From Promethearchaeati archaeon (GTDB taxonomy: Archaea; Asgardarchaeota; Njordarchaeia; Njordarchaeales; Njordarchaeaceae), in contig JALWRR010000216.1 in assembly GCA_026993975.1 (NCBI GenBank), positions 1 through 33,160 of the forward strand: DNA of 33,160 nucleotides, given 5' to 3'. Below the pieces are notes generated by a model. The model made no database searches. It was given only the letters and a program-made list of their open reading frames with translations, and was not told where the DNA came from. The stretch's first letter is position 1. The number at the start of each line of letters is the position of its first letter. Both the position numbers and the translations under genes were made by a program. Below, one piece after another: positions 17,506 to 27,452 of this stretch.

Positions 17506-20500
17506 TTACTTTCTTTTTATCTTTATTATCACTCCTATGATAGCAATTATTGCTATGATTCCAACGATACTTATTGTGTATATGGGGGTTAAACCTACAC
17601 TATAATTTAGCTTTCCAGTGTTACCAAATGCGTCTTTAGCAACAATATTCACACTAACACTAAAGCTACCAATCCCCGCTGCTGGAATCTCCACGTACCA
17701 TAATCCATCGTTCATATTGTATTCTGCAGTATAATTATTACCCTTGTAATTTACTTTAACATCAATAACCCATGTATCATCAGTAACGTTTATAGCTAAT
17801 TTAATGGAATCAAACTCGTTGGGTGATGATGGAGTAACACTAACTACTGTTATCTCAGGCTTAGTAGTATCGCTGTAAGCTGAATCAACCTTGAACGTTC
17901 TCGTTACGGTAAGCGAGTAATACTTGGTTTCTCCTTTTACAATTGCTTCCTCAAACAATTGAGCTTTGAATACTTGAGTACCAGTGACTCTGGGAGCGTA
18001 TCTAACTAAGTAATGGTCATCATTTATTTTTCTAGGTATTAATCTTAATTCTCCCTCTGAATCTTCAACGACGGTACGGTTAATGGTGTATGGTGAGTAG
18101 AAGTCTAGACTATATACCTGACCACTAATCTTATCTGGAAGCACTAGCTTGAGTTCCTTGCTCTTATTAGCGAACTCAACAATATTCCTAGTGAAATTCT
18201 GTACACTAACGTATGGTACTCCACTGTATCCCCCAGTCATCGCCCAGTTATCGAAAACGAAGTTTGTACCTAATCCGAGAACCATTCCTGTTCCAGAGTT
18301 ACCTAAGTAAAATCTAGCTACCACCACAGGGTAATTCTCGTATTTAGCTATTGTTATCACTGCATCAGATAACACATTTATTTCAACGCCATAGAAAGGT
18401 ATAACGTCAACTCCTTTGGTCAAGATATGGTTAGGTATCACATCTATTGCTGCTGGTTGTGACTCGGAGTAAACAACTTCACCAAATTTAAAGCCAAATG
18501 CTTGAGCTAACTTATTAACGTTAGTGGGATCATTGGTTGCTTCTACAGTACTAAGGTTCATAGCATTGAATATGAATACGCCTCCATTCTCCACCCACGC
18601 TGTGATATTGCTTATCTCGCTATCACTAAATGGAGTGAGTGCTGGACCTATATAATTCCCAGTGCTCATATCGTATTTTGCGTAGTATGATGCTGTATCT
18701 GGAGCAAATAATACATCGTATCTGCTCAACAGATTCTCGTTAATTACTTGAGAGGGATAAATATGCTCTATCGCAACCCCTAGTGATTCAAGTAGAATCG
18801 AGAACTCATTGAATTGACCCCATCTGAAGTCTGTTGGAACCCACCCAGTGTGCTTAATGTCGAAAGCCCAGAATAAAATGGGTTTCTCAACTACGAACTT
18901 AAATCTTATCGTACCTATAACGTTATTATCAGCATCCCTAAATGTTAAAACACCCTCATGACTACCTAGTGGAGCATCACTCTTAACAGTGGCGTTAAAC
19001 TCCCAGATTGTTGTCCCAGCAGTAACATTAAAGATTTCTTCATAATGTGGCTCGAATACTTGGCTTAACTCGCTATCTAAGCTAACTGTTACTTGAGTAG
19101 AATACGAAGTAATTATACTTACATTAAACTCTAGTTTCATTCCTCTGAAAATCTTTTCCTTAAATGGGAAATAGGTCTTACTACTACTAATACCAGTTGG
19201 AATAGATGATGGTGATACTGTAGAGAGCTTGAGAGAACCAGAGTCAACTAGAGATTTAAGTAAATCGAATGCATCATTAACCTGAACATAACCAGCCCCT
19301 ACCTTTAATTCCCCATAACTACCAATGTGCTTAGCTGTTTTCATTAAAGCTGCTTTAATAGCACCAACCCTTGCCGCACCGCTAATTCCTTGTGAACCCA
19401 AGTAATCAGCTAGAAGAGCTGCAGCTCCAGCTACGTGAGGCGATGAGAAGGATGTCCCCTCCGCTGATGCTTGGTAATTTGCTGGAGGTATCCAAATAAT
19501 AGCTGTACCTGAGGGAGCAGAGATATCCGGTTTGACACTGAATCTTACGGTAGGTCCATAAGATGAATAGCTTTTAACAGCTGTACCACCAACATTAGTA
19601 GCTGCTACAGTGATAGCGAATTCAACATCTCCAGGGGAACCAACACTCATTGAACCAATTGTATCTCCCTCATTACCAGCAGCAACAACAACTACTACAC
19701 CATGCTCTGCAGCAGCTTTTATAGCGTAGTATAATGGATCAACATACCATGTTCCACCACCAAGGCTCATATTAATTACATCTGCTCCCTGACTGACTGA
19801 CCATTGAATAGCGGCGGTTATAGCGGCTAGAGTCGCGCCACCAGTCGCTGGGAAAACTCTAGCATTAATCAACAACGCTCCTGGGGCAACTCCTAATCCT
19901 ACGTCGGGATCACCCTCCCCTGTGCCAGCTGCTACTCCCGCTACACCAGTTCCATGGCCCACCTTATCTGTTGGATCTGGATCGTTTTGATCATATCCAT
20001 ATTTCTGGAGAACAAAGGATTTCTCTGCGATAACTTTTGTAGCTCCATTCTTCTTTAAGTCTGGGTGATCCTTATAGATTCCCGTATCTATTATAGCTAT
20101 TTTCGCTCCAGACCCATCATAACCCTGATCCCAGACATAGTCAGCTCCAATACTTTGGGCAGATTCCTTAGTTGTTGGTTTAAACTCTTTATTGTTACCA
20201 ATCACGTATTTTGGTAAGAAGAATTCCCTGTTAGCATAGATACCGTGGATCCCTGTGAATGAGGCAGCTATATGAATCAAGTTTCGTGGCTTTGTTTTAA
20301 CTAGAAGTAATGGTATCAACCAGTACTCCTCAACGATATCTATTCCATTAGCTCGAGCGGTCTTCTCGAACTGTTTCATTGATTTGAAATCTTTGAACAT
20401 TACTAGTAGTAGTTGAGGATTATTATCATCGATACTTATTAATGGATCAATCACCGGCTCTGTATGCTCCGATAAGGAATTAATCTTGACCTTAGTTCTC

Positions 20501-20586
20501 ATAGGTACTCTAGTGGTTGCGGCTAAAGGCGTGGAGAGAAACATTGTTATTAATAAAAGCGATAAAAGCACTAACTTACCCTTCAT
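17506..20586 (-). CDS. Membrane-anchored subtilisin-like (S8) protease with GATase-like domain
   Basis: An exported serine protease. In track numbering it has a signal peptide (about 5-27), an I9-like propeptide region (about 60-130), and a subtilase domain with the full catalytic set: D171 in IIDTG, H215 in GHGTGVAG, oxyanion N309 in AAGNEG and S383 in GTSFSSPH. A beta-rich region follows, then a segment (about 590-850) with the alternating pattern of a class I glutamine-amidotransferase-like fold (LLSRYDVLFAPD, WVENGGVFIFNA). An Ig-like domain precedes a C-terminal helix IVGIIAIIAIIGVIIKIKRK that anchors it outside the cell. I use ATG 20586 (1026 aa) because GGTG lies 6 nt upstream; the track used TTG 20598. 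The neighbours suggest it feeds peptides to the transporter. Confidence 0.93.
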   Translation of the reverse strand: MKGKLVLLSLLLITMFLSTPLAATTRVPMRTKVKINSLSEHTEPVIDPLISIDDNNPQLLLVMFKDFKSMKQFEKTARANGIDIVEEYWLIPLLLVKTKPRNLIHIAASFTGIHGIYANREFFLPKYVIGNNKEFKPTTKESAQSIGADYVWDQGYDGSGAKIAIIDTGIYKDHPDLKKNGATKVIAEKSFVLQKYGYDQNDPDPTDKVGHGTGVAGVAAGTGEGDPDVGLGVAPGALLINARVFPATGGATLAAITAAIQWSVSQGADVINMSLGGGTWYVDPLYYAIKAAAEHGVVVVVAAGNEGDTIGSMSVGSPGDVEFAITVAATNVGGTAVKSYSSYGPTVRFSVKPDISAPSGTAIIWIPPANYQASAEGTSFSSPHVAGAAALLADYLGSQGISGAARVGAIKAALMKTAKHIGSYGELKVGAGYVQVNDAFDLLKSLVDSGSLKLSTVSPSSIPTGISSSKTYFPFKEKIFRGMKLEFNVSIITSYSTQVTVSLDSELSQVFEPHYEEIFNVTAGTTIWEFNATVKSDAPLGSHEGVLTFRDADNNVIGTIRFKFVVEKPILFWAFDIKHTGWVPTDFRWGQFNEFSILLESLGVAIEHIYPSQVINENLLSRYDVLFAPDTASYYAKYDMSTGNYIGPALTPFSDSEISNITAWVENGGVFIFNAMNLSTVEATNDPTNVNKLAQAFGFKFGEVVYSESQPAAIDVIPNHILTKGVDVIPFYGVEINVLSDAVITIAKYENYPVVVARFYLGNSGTGMVLGLGTNFVFDNWAMTGGYSGVPYVSVQNFTRNIVEFANKSKELKLVLPDKISGQVYSLDFYSPYTINRTVVEDSEGELRLIPRKINDDHYLVRYAPRVTGTQVFKAQLFEEAIVKGETKYYSLTVTRTFKVDSAYSDTTKPEITVVSVTPSSPNEFDSIKLAINVTDDTWVIDVKVNYKGNNYTAEYNMNDGLWYVEIPAAGIGSFSVSVNIVAKDAFGNTGKLNYSVGLTPIYTISIVGIIAIIAIIGVIIKIKRK

Positions 20587-20651
20587 ACAAAACACCAAGA
20601 ATTAAATCAAGAATAGCTAGAAGAAAAAGACTATTAAAATATTAACGTATA

Positions 20652-20672
20652 AACAAAAAAGAAAGAAGAAAA
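20652..20672 (-). terminator. T-rich archaeal-type terminator after the surface propeller gene
   Basis: Downstream of the 1165-aa gene stop the minus strand reads TTCTTCTTTCTTTTTTGTTT, a typical archaeal T-rich end signal. It would separate the propeller transcript from the protease gene, which starts about 65 nt further on. Confidence 0.45.
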
Positions 20673-20683
20673 TGAGATAAAAT

Positions 20684-23600
20684 CTAGCTCCTGCGAATAA
20701 CAGCAATACCTAGTGCTAACAATGCAACAAAGACAGCGATTACGCCAGATGCTAAGCTGTTCGTTGATGCTGTTGAAGCCGCTCTAGCAGCAGCTTCAGC
20801 AGGCTCAGAGAACGTTACTGAAATCACTATTGTTATTGTAGCTTCATTACCAGCCATGTCGGTTGCTTTGATTGTTATTGTGTTCTGACCACTAGTTAGC
20901 GCTGTTGCTGGAATCATTATGTTGAAGTCACCCATTGTTGTGACATAGAATGCATGCTGGTTGTTTATGTTGATCAATACATTAACAGGATACATTGAAT
21001 TCTCTATTACTCTAATTGATAACTCGATGTAATCAGACTTACTTAGAGTGAATGATGAACCATTCACTGGATATGCTACATGTAGCTCAGGCGGAGTCAG
21101 ATCTATTTCAAAGAAAGCATATGATGATGCGCTGTGTCTGCTTGACTGATACTCAAAGAAGTCATAGTAAAGCCATATCAAATCAGTTGCTGTTATGTTG
21201 ATACTAACTTCAACTATGTCACTTACTATGTCTGGTGGTAGCGTTAGGATCAATGTTGAACTGTAACTGTTACCGAATCTATATGCTGGTTGCTCAGCTA
21301 CATCAACTACCTTAACACTACCGTCTGAAAGTGTGTATGTGGCGGTAATGTAGATGTATCCTAGCCATAGGTCATCACTTGCGCCGTAATCGAATTGAAT
21401 CACGTTGTTAGCGATATATGTATTCTGAATAGTTATTACTCCTGGTGCGTTAAAGTCTGGGTAATAGTACACATTTATTATTATCGTGCTGAAGTACTCC
21501 ATGTCGGAACCTGTTGGAGAGTAATAGCTTGAAGCTCCAGTTATGTATAATACATCTCCGCTGAACCAAGCATTGTATATTACTGGCATTCCCCAGAGAT
21601 CTGGATAGAAGTCTATAAATAACGGCCAGAAGATATCGATTCTATCTACTATACCTAGCGAGGAATCAATATGCCTAGCATCGAATGTTACTGCTTCCCA
21701 TCCTGATGTAATTGCGACTAGCTTTGTTCCATCACCAGCAAGCCATACTGACTCGATTGTGTCTCCAACACTTACATGATAGTTATATATCATCTCATAA
21801 ACTGTGTCATAGTAGATTACTTCTAAGGTTCCATCGGTATATGAGATTAATAGCATGTCTCCGATACCTGGATACGTTATAGTGAATATGTTATATACGG
21901 ATCCTCCATATGTATCCCAATAGTCAATTAATTCTAGTCCAGTTTTCTCGAACATGTATACTGATGGGGAAGCACCGAATGTTAAGAAGTATAGTTCTGG
22001 TGATCCATCATTATCGAAATCTCCTTCGCCATAATACTCTATATGATTGTCTCCTAGTTCATAACTAAACATAAATGTTAAGTCAGTACTGTAGACGGAT
22101 ATTAATGCATCATCTGTATCAACTGGAATTAACATTATGTCTTTGACTCCATCTCCATTTAGATCTGTTAAAACTATGTCAAACTCATCTGAGTACGTGT
22201 TTGGATAGTCTGTTAATTCAACTGAACTTAATACTTCTAGAGATGTCATGTTCATTTTCGCTAAATATGTCTTTCCTGCAGTTTTATTGTAGTAGACTAA
22301 GACTGCGATATCCGATGATAAGTACTCTACATCGCCTAGGTAGAAGTTTGTATAATAGTTAACCCATTCGCTGCTGCTCCAGTTGAACCATCCAAAGTAC
22401 TTAGTTGATGGCGAAGTCGTATAGTTCATTGCATATATTAATGCTAGTTTTCCTTCTACATCGACTGCGAGTATATTGGCCACTAGCAGTGTGTTTCTTA
22501 AGAATGGTTCTCCAAACATCTCATCTAATTGAAGTGTATCTAGATCTAACCAGTAATATGTATCATTTGTGTAACCACCCTCAGCATCAGCGACGACAAG
22601 TAGTTCTGGGCTTCCATCGCCATCCATATCTACTGGTGGTGGGTACTGACCATAGTAACCATCGTATCTTAGGGGATATTCAGAGAAACCATAATTGATA
22701 ACGCTTCCATCTTTCTTGAAGCTTAATACTTGATGCCTAGCGAATCCAACATAGTAATCATCACCAACATAATATAGATAGTAGCTACCTATGCTCGATG
22801 CTACTGGAATATACTTTAGATTATGCGCTCCCGATGTTAAGTCGATTTCGAAATATGGTCCTTCATTATTAAAGACATATACTGTTCCTCCTACAGTAGC
22901 CATGTACCAGCTGCTCGTGAAGTATAATCCACTCCCTAGAGTAATATTCCAGATCTCCTCACCATTAGTTACGTTTAGCGCATAGAGCTTTAGCAATCCC
23001 GTATCATTGGTTGCTGATAACGTCTTGTCAGCGAATATAACGGCCATCAAAGTGTCATTTGCATATCCAGGAACCGCAAACCAATAGTTTGTGTTTTCTG
23101 TATAGTTCTCGGGTATAGCTACCTCCCAGTAATCCCCACTTGTTAAGTTAGCTAGATACATGTGCGTGCCATTTAGGAAGCTCATTAACATCTTGCCGTT
23201 TACCCACATTGCAATAGGCGTTGTTGCATAATAGCTTGTTGGAACACTGAACTCTGAGATCTTGTTGAAAGTTCCCTCTGTAACATTATAGGTATCCGCC
23301 CATATCTTTGATTCATTCTCATAGTACACCCATAATTCGTTGACACCATCTCCATTAACATCTGCTAGTAAGCCGCCTCCGTTAGGTGAATCTACGTTCG
23401 ATGCTATTTGATGCTCATCCACTATAGCTGGTGCTGTAGCATTCTCTAGGGATAAAACAGCTATTGATGCATTGTATTTTCCTCCACCTAGATCATATGT
23501 TAAGTAAAGTAATACCTCGTCTCCAGCATACTTGGAATAGTAGTCTCCACCGAAATAGTAAATTAAGTAGACATCATCTGCACCAGTTAGTGTCTTTAAG

Positions 23601-24181
23601 TCTACACTAGTTACATAGGCTCCAGTTGTAGTCCATACGTACAAGTAATCTGTTCCAGTGGCATATCCTACTACATCAGTTAAGCCGTCTCCAGCGTAAT
23701 AATCTCCGACTGCATAAAAATTGGCGGATCCCACTGTTGCTTTGTATAGAGTTTCTCCCGTTTCTAGGTCGTAAACATATAAAGTGCTACCAGCGATAAA
23801 GTAGTATTCGTCTTGCGTTGGAACAAATGTGTATACATCAGAACCAGGTATTCCGCGTACCCATCCTCCCAGCTGCATTATTACATTACTGGTTTTTACG
23901 ATTACCTTTCCTTTGTAACCAAACGCGTTAGATACATAACCATATTCAGGTTGTGTTGCATGATTCCAGTCCCAATCCATGTAATATACAGGAGAATACC
24001 AGGGGCCATATGGATAATATTGCTTTGTTGTGAATTTTGTTTCTTCTGTATGTGTTGTTGCGGGTGTTTTTGTGGTTGTTGTAGAGGTATTGTTTGGCGT
24101 AGCTAGTGTCGTGGCAGCGTATGTTAGGGGTGCGAGAATTAGGAGCGTGAGAATTATTGCGTTTAGATATAGTTTTCGCAT
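20684..24181 (-). CDS. Very large anchored surface protein with FG-GAP-type beta-propeller
   Basis: A 1165-aa exported protein. A signal peptide (about 1-27) is followed by a Thr/Pro-rich spacer, probably O-glycosylated. A long region then carries repeated Dx(D/N)xDG calcium-loop motifs in strand-loop-strand blades: ADVNGDGVNELW, DMDGDGSPELLV, DLNGDGVKDIML and GDFDNDGSPELY. The C-terminal third has an Ig-like domain (TPPELHVAYPVNGSSF... ATDMAGNEATITI), and it ends in an Ala-rich linker and a membrane helix (IAVFVALLALGIAVIRRS). Many N-x-S/T sites are present and the protein is rich in Tyr. ATG 24181 has GGTG 9 nt upstream. It could be an S-layer-associated scaffold or substrate receptor for the adjacent protease and transporter; no enzyme motif is seen. 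Confidence 0.85.
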   Translation of the reverse strand: MRKLYLNAIILTLLILAPLTYAATTLATPNNTSTTTTKTPATTHTEETKFTTKQYYPYGPWYSPVYYMDWDWNHATQPEYGYVSNAFGYKGKVIVKTSNVIMQLGGWVRGIPGSDVYTFVPTQDEYYFIAGSTLYVYDLETGETLYKATVGSANFYAVGDYYAGDGLTDVVGYATGTDYLYVWTTTGAYVTSVDLKTLTGADDVYLIYYFGGDYYSKYAGDEVLLYLTYDLGGGKYNASIAVLSLENATAPAIVDEHQIASNVDSPNGGGLLADVNGDGVNELWVYYENESKIWADTYNVTEGTFNKISEFSVPTSYYATTPIAMWVNGKMLMSFLNGTHMYLANLTSGDYWEVAIPENYTENTNYWFAVPGYANDTLMAVIFADKTLSATNDTGLLKLYALNVTNGEEIWNITLGSGLYFTSSWYMATVGGTVYVFNNEGPYFEIDLTSGAHNLKYIPVASSIGSYYLYYVGDDYYVGFARHQVLSFKKDGSVINYGFSEYPLRYDGYYGQYPPPVDMDGDGSPELLVVADAEGGYTNDTYYWLDLDTLQLDEMFGEPFLRNTLLVANILAVDVEGKLALIYAMNYTTSPSTKYFGWFNWSSSEWVNYYTNFYLGDVEYLSSDIAVLVYYNKTAGKTYLAKMNMTSLEVLSSVELTDYPNTYSDEFDIVLTDLNGDGVKDIMLIPVDTDDALISVYSTDLTFMFSYELGDNHIEYYGEGDFDNDGSPELYFLTFGASPSVYMFEKTGLELIDYWDTYGGSVYNIFTITYPGIGDMLLISYTDGTLEVIYYDTVYEMIYNYHVSVGDTIESVWLAGDGTKLVAITSGWEAVTFDARHIDSSLGIVDRIDIFWPLFIDFYPDLWGMPVIYNAWFSGDVLYITGASSYYSPTGSDMEYFSTIIINVYYYPDFNAPGVITIQNTYIANNVIQFDYGASDDLWLGYIYITATYTLSDGSVKVVDVAEQPAYRFGNSYSSTLILTLPPDIVSDIVEVSINITATDLIWLYYDFFEYQSSRHSASSYAFFEIDLTPPELHVAYPVNGSSFTLSKSDYIELSIRVIENSMYPVNVLININNQHAFYVTTMGDFNIMIPATALTSGQNTITIKATDMAGNEATITIVISVTFSEPAEAAARAASTASTNSLASGVIAVFVALLALGIAVIRRS

Positions 24182-24204
24182 TGTTTTTTACACCTAGTTT
24201 TTAT

Positions 24205-24216
24205 TTTTTAAAAATA
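24205..24216 (-). promoter_or_regulatory. TATA-like box for the surface propeller gene
   Basis: The minus strand reads ATTTTTAAAAAATAA about 30 nt before the ATG at 24181, a suitable distance for an archaeal promoter with a short leader that contains GGTG. Further upstream in the same 259-nt gap lies the perfect palindrome AAACGTTT (24262-24269). I see no RNA gene in the gap. Confidence 0.35.
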
Positions 24217-24440
24217 GTTTAGAGATTGTCCGCGAATATATTTAGTAATATTTTATTTTTTAAACGTTTCGTTGGGAATTTTTATATCTTTTAAGCCAAA
24301 GTATTTATTAGCCATACTAATTTAAGTTAATATTTTCAATATTACAATTTTAGTATAGTCTCTGTAATGATTTAGAGAAATATTTCTACGATTAAAAACT
24401 TAGAACAAATAATAAATGTGTTATTTTTTGAAGAAAAAGA

Positions 24441-25265
24441 TTATTCCGCTGGTATAGGGATCTTCTTCCTGAATATTTTGTCCTTATATTTATAGATGAC
24501 ACCGGAAATTATCGCAATAATTATTATTGCAGCAGCTAAATTAAACAATAATGTATTCTTCTGGAACATATTTGTATCTGATAACTCTACTTTTAACTCG
24601 TACGAGACTCCCGACTTGGGGTAATATAACCTCATCTTTGTAACGATTCCTAGATCCTCATCTATTGATAAGTCTAGCTCGGTTAAGTACTGGTTCTCAC
24701 CTATTATTAACCATTTAGCGGTATAGATCTCCATGTATATTATTCTCCTATAAGATCCTAAAATTATGTCCCAACTAGTCTTATATATGGGTGGCCTCTC
24801 AAGAATCCTCTCTTGATAAACCGTTTGGGTCCAATATCTCTCAATTGCGTTTAGATCACTTACATCGAAGAAAGTTGTAATGTCTATTGGTGGGTCGAAA
24901 TCAATTATTTTAGTCCAATTAAGAGAACCAATGGTTTTATATAAATCTCCTCCAGGAATCTTCCCCTCTGCATTCACATCTTGAATGTATTTCTCCCCCT
25001 CATGACCATATCTTAGATCCTCTATCTCGAAATGAATCTTAGCCTTATATGTGATTTCTGATCCCTTTGAGACATCTGTAATCTCTATCGAAACAATAAT
25101 TTTGTGCGTTATAGTATTAGTTGTCTTTAAGTAACCCTCATACTTATAAATGGCTCCTTTTTTAAGACCAGGGAATCTTTCAGCAGCCCTCAACGGACCA
25201 ATAAGGGTTGGTGTCATGAAAATCATGATTAAGAATATGGATAGTATTAGTCTCTTAGACATCAA
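24441..25265 (-). CDS. Exported membrane-anchored protein, function unknown
   Basis: A 274-aa protein with a signal peptide (LILSIFLIMIFMTPTLIGP), a beta-strand-rich extracellular domain of about 210 residues, a C-terminal helix (NLAAAIIIIAIISGVIYKYK) and a short basic cytoplasmic tail. The domain has alternating strands such as YKAKIHFEIEDL and ELDLSIDEDLGIV; no family is recognised. TTG 25265 is kept as start because GGTG is 7 nt upstream; the adjacent ATG 25262 would be 10 nt away. It sits between the peptide-binding protein and the surface propeller, and shares their topology (outside domain plus one C-terminal anchor). Confidence 0.75.
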   Translation of the reverse strand: MMSKRLILSIFLIMIFMTPTLIGPLRAAERFPGLKKGAIYKYEGYLKTTNTITHKIIVSIEITDVSKGSEITYKAKIHFEIEDLRYGHEGEKYIQDVNAEGKIPGGDLYKTIGSLNWTKIIDFDPPIDITTFFDVSDLNAIERYWTQTVYQERILERPPIYKTSWDIILGSYRRIIYMEIYTAKWLIIGENQYLTELDLSIDEDLGIVTKMRLYYPKSGVSYELKVELSDTNMFQKNTLLFNLAAAIIIIAIISGVIYKYKDKIFRKKIPIPAE

Positions 25266-25370
25266 GTTTTATCACCAAGCAATTATAAGTTTGACATTTT
25301 ACAATCATTAAAAGCATTGTTAAGTTTTTCATATATTTAAAAATTGAGCAGGACGAGAAAACGGTCACAG

Positions 25371-25403
25371 AAAGAGAAAAAAACAGAAAAACAAAAAATA
25401 TAA
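25371..25403 (-). terminator. T-rich terminator after the peptide-binding protein gene
   Basis: The minus strand downstream of the binding-protein stop has a long pyrimidine run (TTTTTTGTTTTTCTGTTTTT), the clearest T-rich archaeal end signal in the window. It may partly insulate the highly expressed binding-protein transcript from the genes beyond. Confidence 0.5.
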
Positions 25404-25416
25404 AAGCATGAGTATT

Positions 25417-27420
25417 TTAGGCTGCGGGGGCTCCTCTTCTAGCGATAACCGCGATAGCTGCGATTATCACTATCACAGCTACGCCGATAGCGATCCATGT
25501 CATCTCTGGACCAAAACCTCCTCCAGCACCCGCGCCCTTATACGTCACTTTAACAGCTTTCATTACTGAATAGAAGTTAACTACTGGAGCCCCTGCCACG
25601 TTTCCAACGATTCCTTTCCACTCAGTACCATTCCATACTCCAATGATAATGTTCTGGTAGATTGGAATGATTGGTTGCTCCCAATAAAGTATCTTCTCAG
25701 CTTCTCTAGCCCAGACCTTTGCATCATCTGGCTTCATAGCTGTTAGCATCTTGTTAACAGCTTCATCGTAAGATATGTTGTAGGTGACATTCCAGTAAGT
25801 GTACTTCTCTTCTGATGGATACCATCTCCATATATAGAAGTTGTCTCCAGCCGCACTTGTGAACGCGTACAGGAATGTTGGGAATCTTCCTAATCCAAAT
25901 CCGAAGAATGTTAACTCGAAAGTACCACCGATAACAGCGTTTAGCAATGCTCTGAAGTCTCCATAAACCTCCTTGACCTTTATTCCAATTGCCCTAATGC
26001 TTGCAGCTGCAGTACTAACTATTCTCCTAACTGTAGATGACTCTGTAGCGATTATCTCTAATTCAATTTCCTTAGATGGATCATTACCATATTCTAACCA
26101 ACCATCGCCGTCAACATCCTTTAATCCAATCTCATGGAGAAGCTCTAGAGCTGCATCTGGGCTATGATCATAGTAGCTAGGTCCAGGTTCCTCGCCAGTA
26201 TACTCAATGCTCCAATCTTTCATGGCCTTTGGAACTGGTACATCTAGTGGCTCAGCGTAACCATACCACGCTACATCTATTACCTCTCTCTTATCTATAG
26301 CAAATGCTAGAGCTCTTCTAAATCTAGCATCCTGCAATAAGCCGTAGGCAGCAGTACTCTTACAATTAACTGAGATGTGACCGAAACCTAATCTAGGAGC
26401 ATAAGCGATGTTGTATCCAATGAATTGATCGATGTAAGCTCCGAACTCAAATTCTGCAGCCATATCAATTTCTCCAGCTAGCAGAGCTTGAACTAGAGCA
26501 GATGGTTCTATGATTACCTTGTATATTAGTCTCTTAACATATGGTCCCTTGAGATCAATATTGTCTGGAGTTAATGGTGACCATGGATGAATTACTTTAC
26601 CTTGCTCATCAACAGCTCTATCAAAATACAATGGGTTTCTCTCTAGGATGATTACATCGCTAGTATCGAATGTGCTACCGCTCCAGCTAGCGATCTTGAA
26701 TGGACCATAGCCCGTTAGTATTGGGTCATCTGGTGATTGGGGTGTGTAACCTACTACGTCAGCAGGGGTAGCGTTCCAAACTGGGAATGTATCAAAGTTA
26801 TTGTCATCTGATATTCCCCAAGTCTCCTCCCTCTCATAGATGTGCTTGGGGAAAACTATGTGTGTTAAACCATATAGCGCGTATAGGAATCCAGTATCCC
26901 ATGTGTAAACATATACTGTCGAGTTGTCTACTTTGGTAGCATTGATAACGAAGTATGGTAAGTCCGTCCATGCATCTGATTCTGGAGCTAGCCATAGTAA
27001 GAAGTCATATGTAAATACAACGTCATCAGCTGTTAATGGAGTGCCATCAAAGAACTTTATGTCATCTCTAAAGTGAAGTGTCCATCTGCCTATTTGGCCG
27101 TATTGACTATCTGTAACAACTTCAAATACCGGTTTCTCCGTGAGCATTAGTGGGATATCATAGTTCGTGTCGGTCCAGTTCCATGGGTTAGCCACATAGA
27201 AGCTTGGGAATAGCCACCCTAGTATGTCCCAGTCATATGCTGAAGTTGATTCAGTTGGATTCAAAACATCTAGCCACCAACCTAGTGGAAGTTTTAGTTC
27301 TGCTTCGTAGTTATATTGCTCTTGCTGTGCCTTTACTGGTGTTGTATAGTTTACTGCTGCATATGGCATTATCAGAATTGCAAGAAGTACCGACATTAGA
27401 ATGACTTTCTTTACTTGCAT
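25417..27420 (-). CDS. Peptide ABC transporter substrate-binding protein (SBP family 5)
   Basis: Extracellular solute-binding protein of the DppA/OppA family (SBP_bac_5). A signal peptide (about 1-32) has no lipobox Cys. The family motif GTPLTADDVVFTYDFLLW and the mid-domain FRRALAFAIDKREVID are clear. The protein ends in a Gly-rich linker (GAGAGGGFGPE) and a membrane helix (WIAIGVAVIVIIAAIAVIARRG), the usual crenarchaeal way to hold a binding protein at the membrane. The 667-aa length suits a large peptide binder. ATG 27420 has GAGGTG 5 nt upstream. It is separated from dppC by a + strand gene, but shares strand and context with the transporter. Oligosaccharide binding is an alternative, as this family also binds sugars in archaea. 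Confidence 0.93.
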   Translation of the reverse strand: MQVKKVILMSVLLAILIMPYAAVNYTTPVKAQQEQYNYEAELKLPLGWWLDVLNPTESTSAYDWDILGWLFPSFYVANPWNWTDTNYDIPLMLTEKPVFEVVTDSQYGQIGRWTLHFRDDIKFFDGTPLTADDVVFTYDFLLWLAPESDAWTDLPYFVINATKVDNSTVYVYTWDTGFLYALYGLTHIVFPKHIYEREETWGISDDNNFDTFPVWNATPADVVGYTPQSPDDPILTGYGPFKIASWSGSTFDTSDVIILERNPLYFDRAVDEQGKVIHPWSPLTPDNIDLKGPYVKRLIYKVIIEPSALVQALLAGEIDMAAEFEFGAYIDQFIGYNIAYAPRLGFGHISVNCKSTAAYGLLQDARFRRALAFAIDKREVIDVAWYGYAEPLDVPVPKAMKDWSIEYTGEEPGPSYYDHSPDAALELLHEIGLKDVDGDGWLEYGNDPSKEIELEIIATESSTVRRIVSTAAASIRAIGIKVKEVYGDFRALLNAVIGGTFELTFFGFGLGRFPTFLYAFTSAAGDNFYIWRWYPSEEKYTYWNVTYNISYDEAVNKMLTAMKPDDAKVWAREAEKILYWEQPIIPIYQNIIIGVWNGTEWKGIVGNVAGAPVVNFYSVMKAVKVTYKGAGAGGGFGPEMTWIAIGVAVIVIIAAIAVIARRGAPAA

Positions 27421-27442
27421 TTATACACCTCATATCCAGGCT

Positions 27443-27452
27443 TATTTAAATA
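27443..27452 (-). promoter_or_regulatory. TATA-like box for the peptide-binding protein gene
   Basis: TATTTAAATA, a symmetrical TATA-like box, is centred about 27 nt before the ATG at 27420. Transcription from it would begin close to the GAGGTG ribosome site. Confidence 0.45.

Noticed and set aside
22405-22698. Plus-strand ORF of 97 aa, and similar ones at 23813-24106 and 10309-10615
   Set aside because: Antisense to well-supported large genes, with low-complexity composition and no ribosome site.
24040-24110. TTG/GTTG-rich repeat-like stretch, first considered as a repeat array
   Set aside because: It encodes the Thr/Pro-rich spacer after the signal peptide of the surface propeller; there are no regular units or spacers, so it is not CRISPR.
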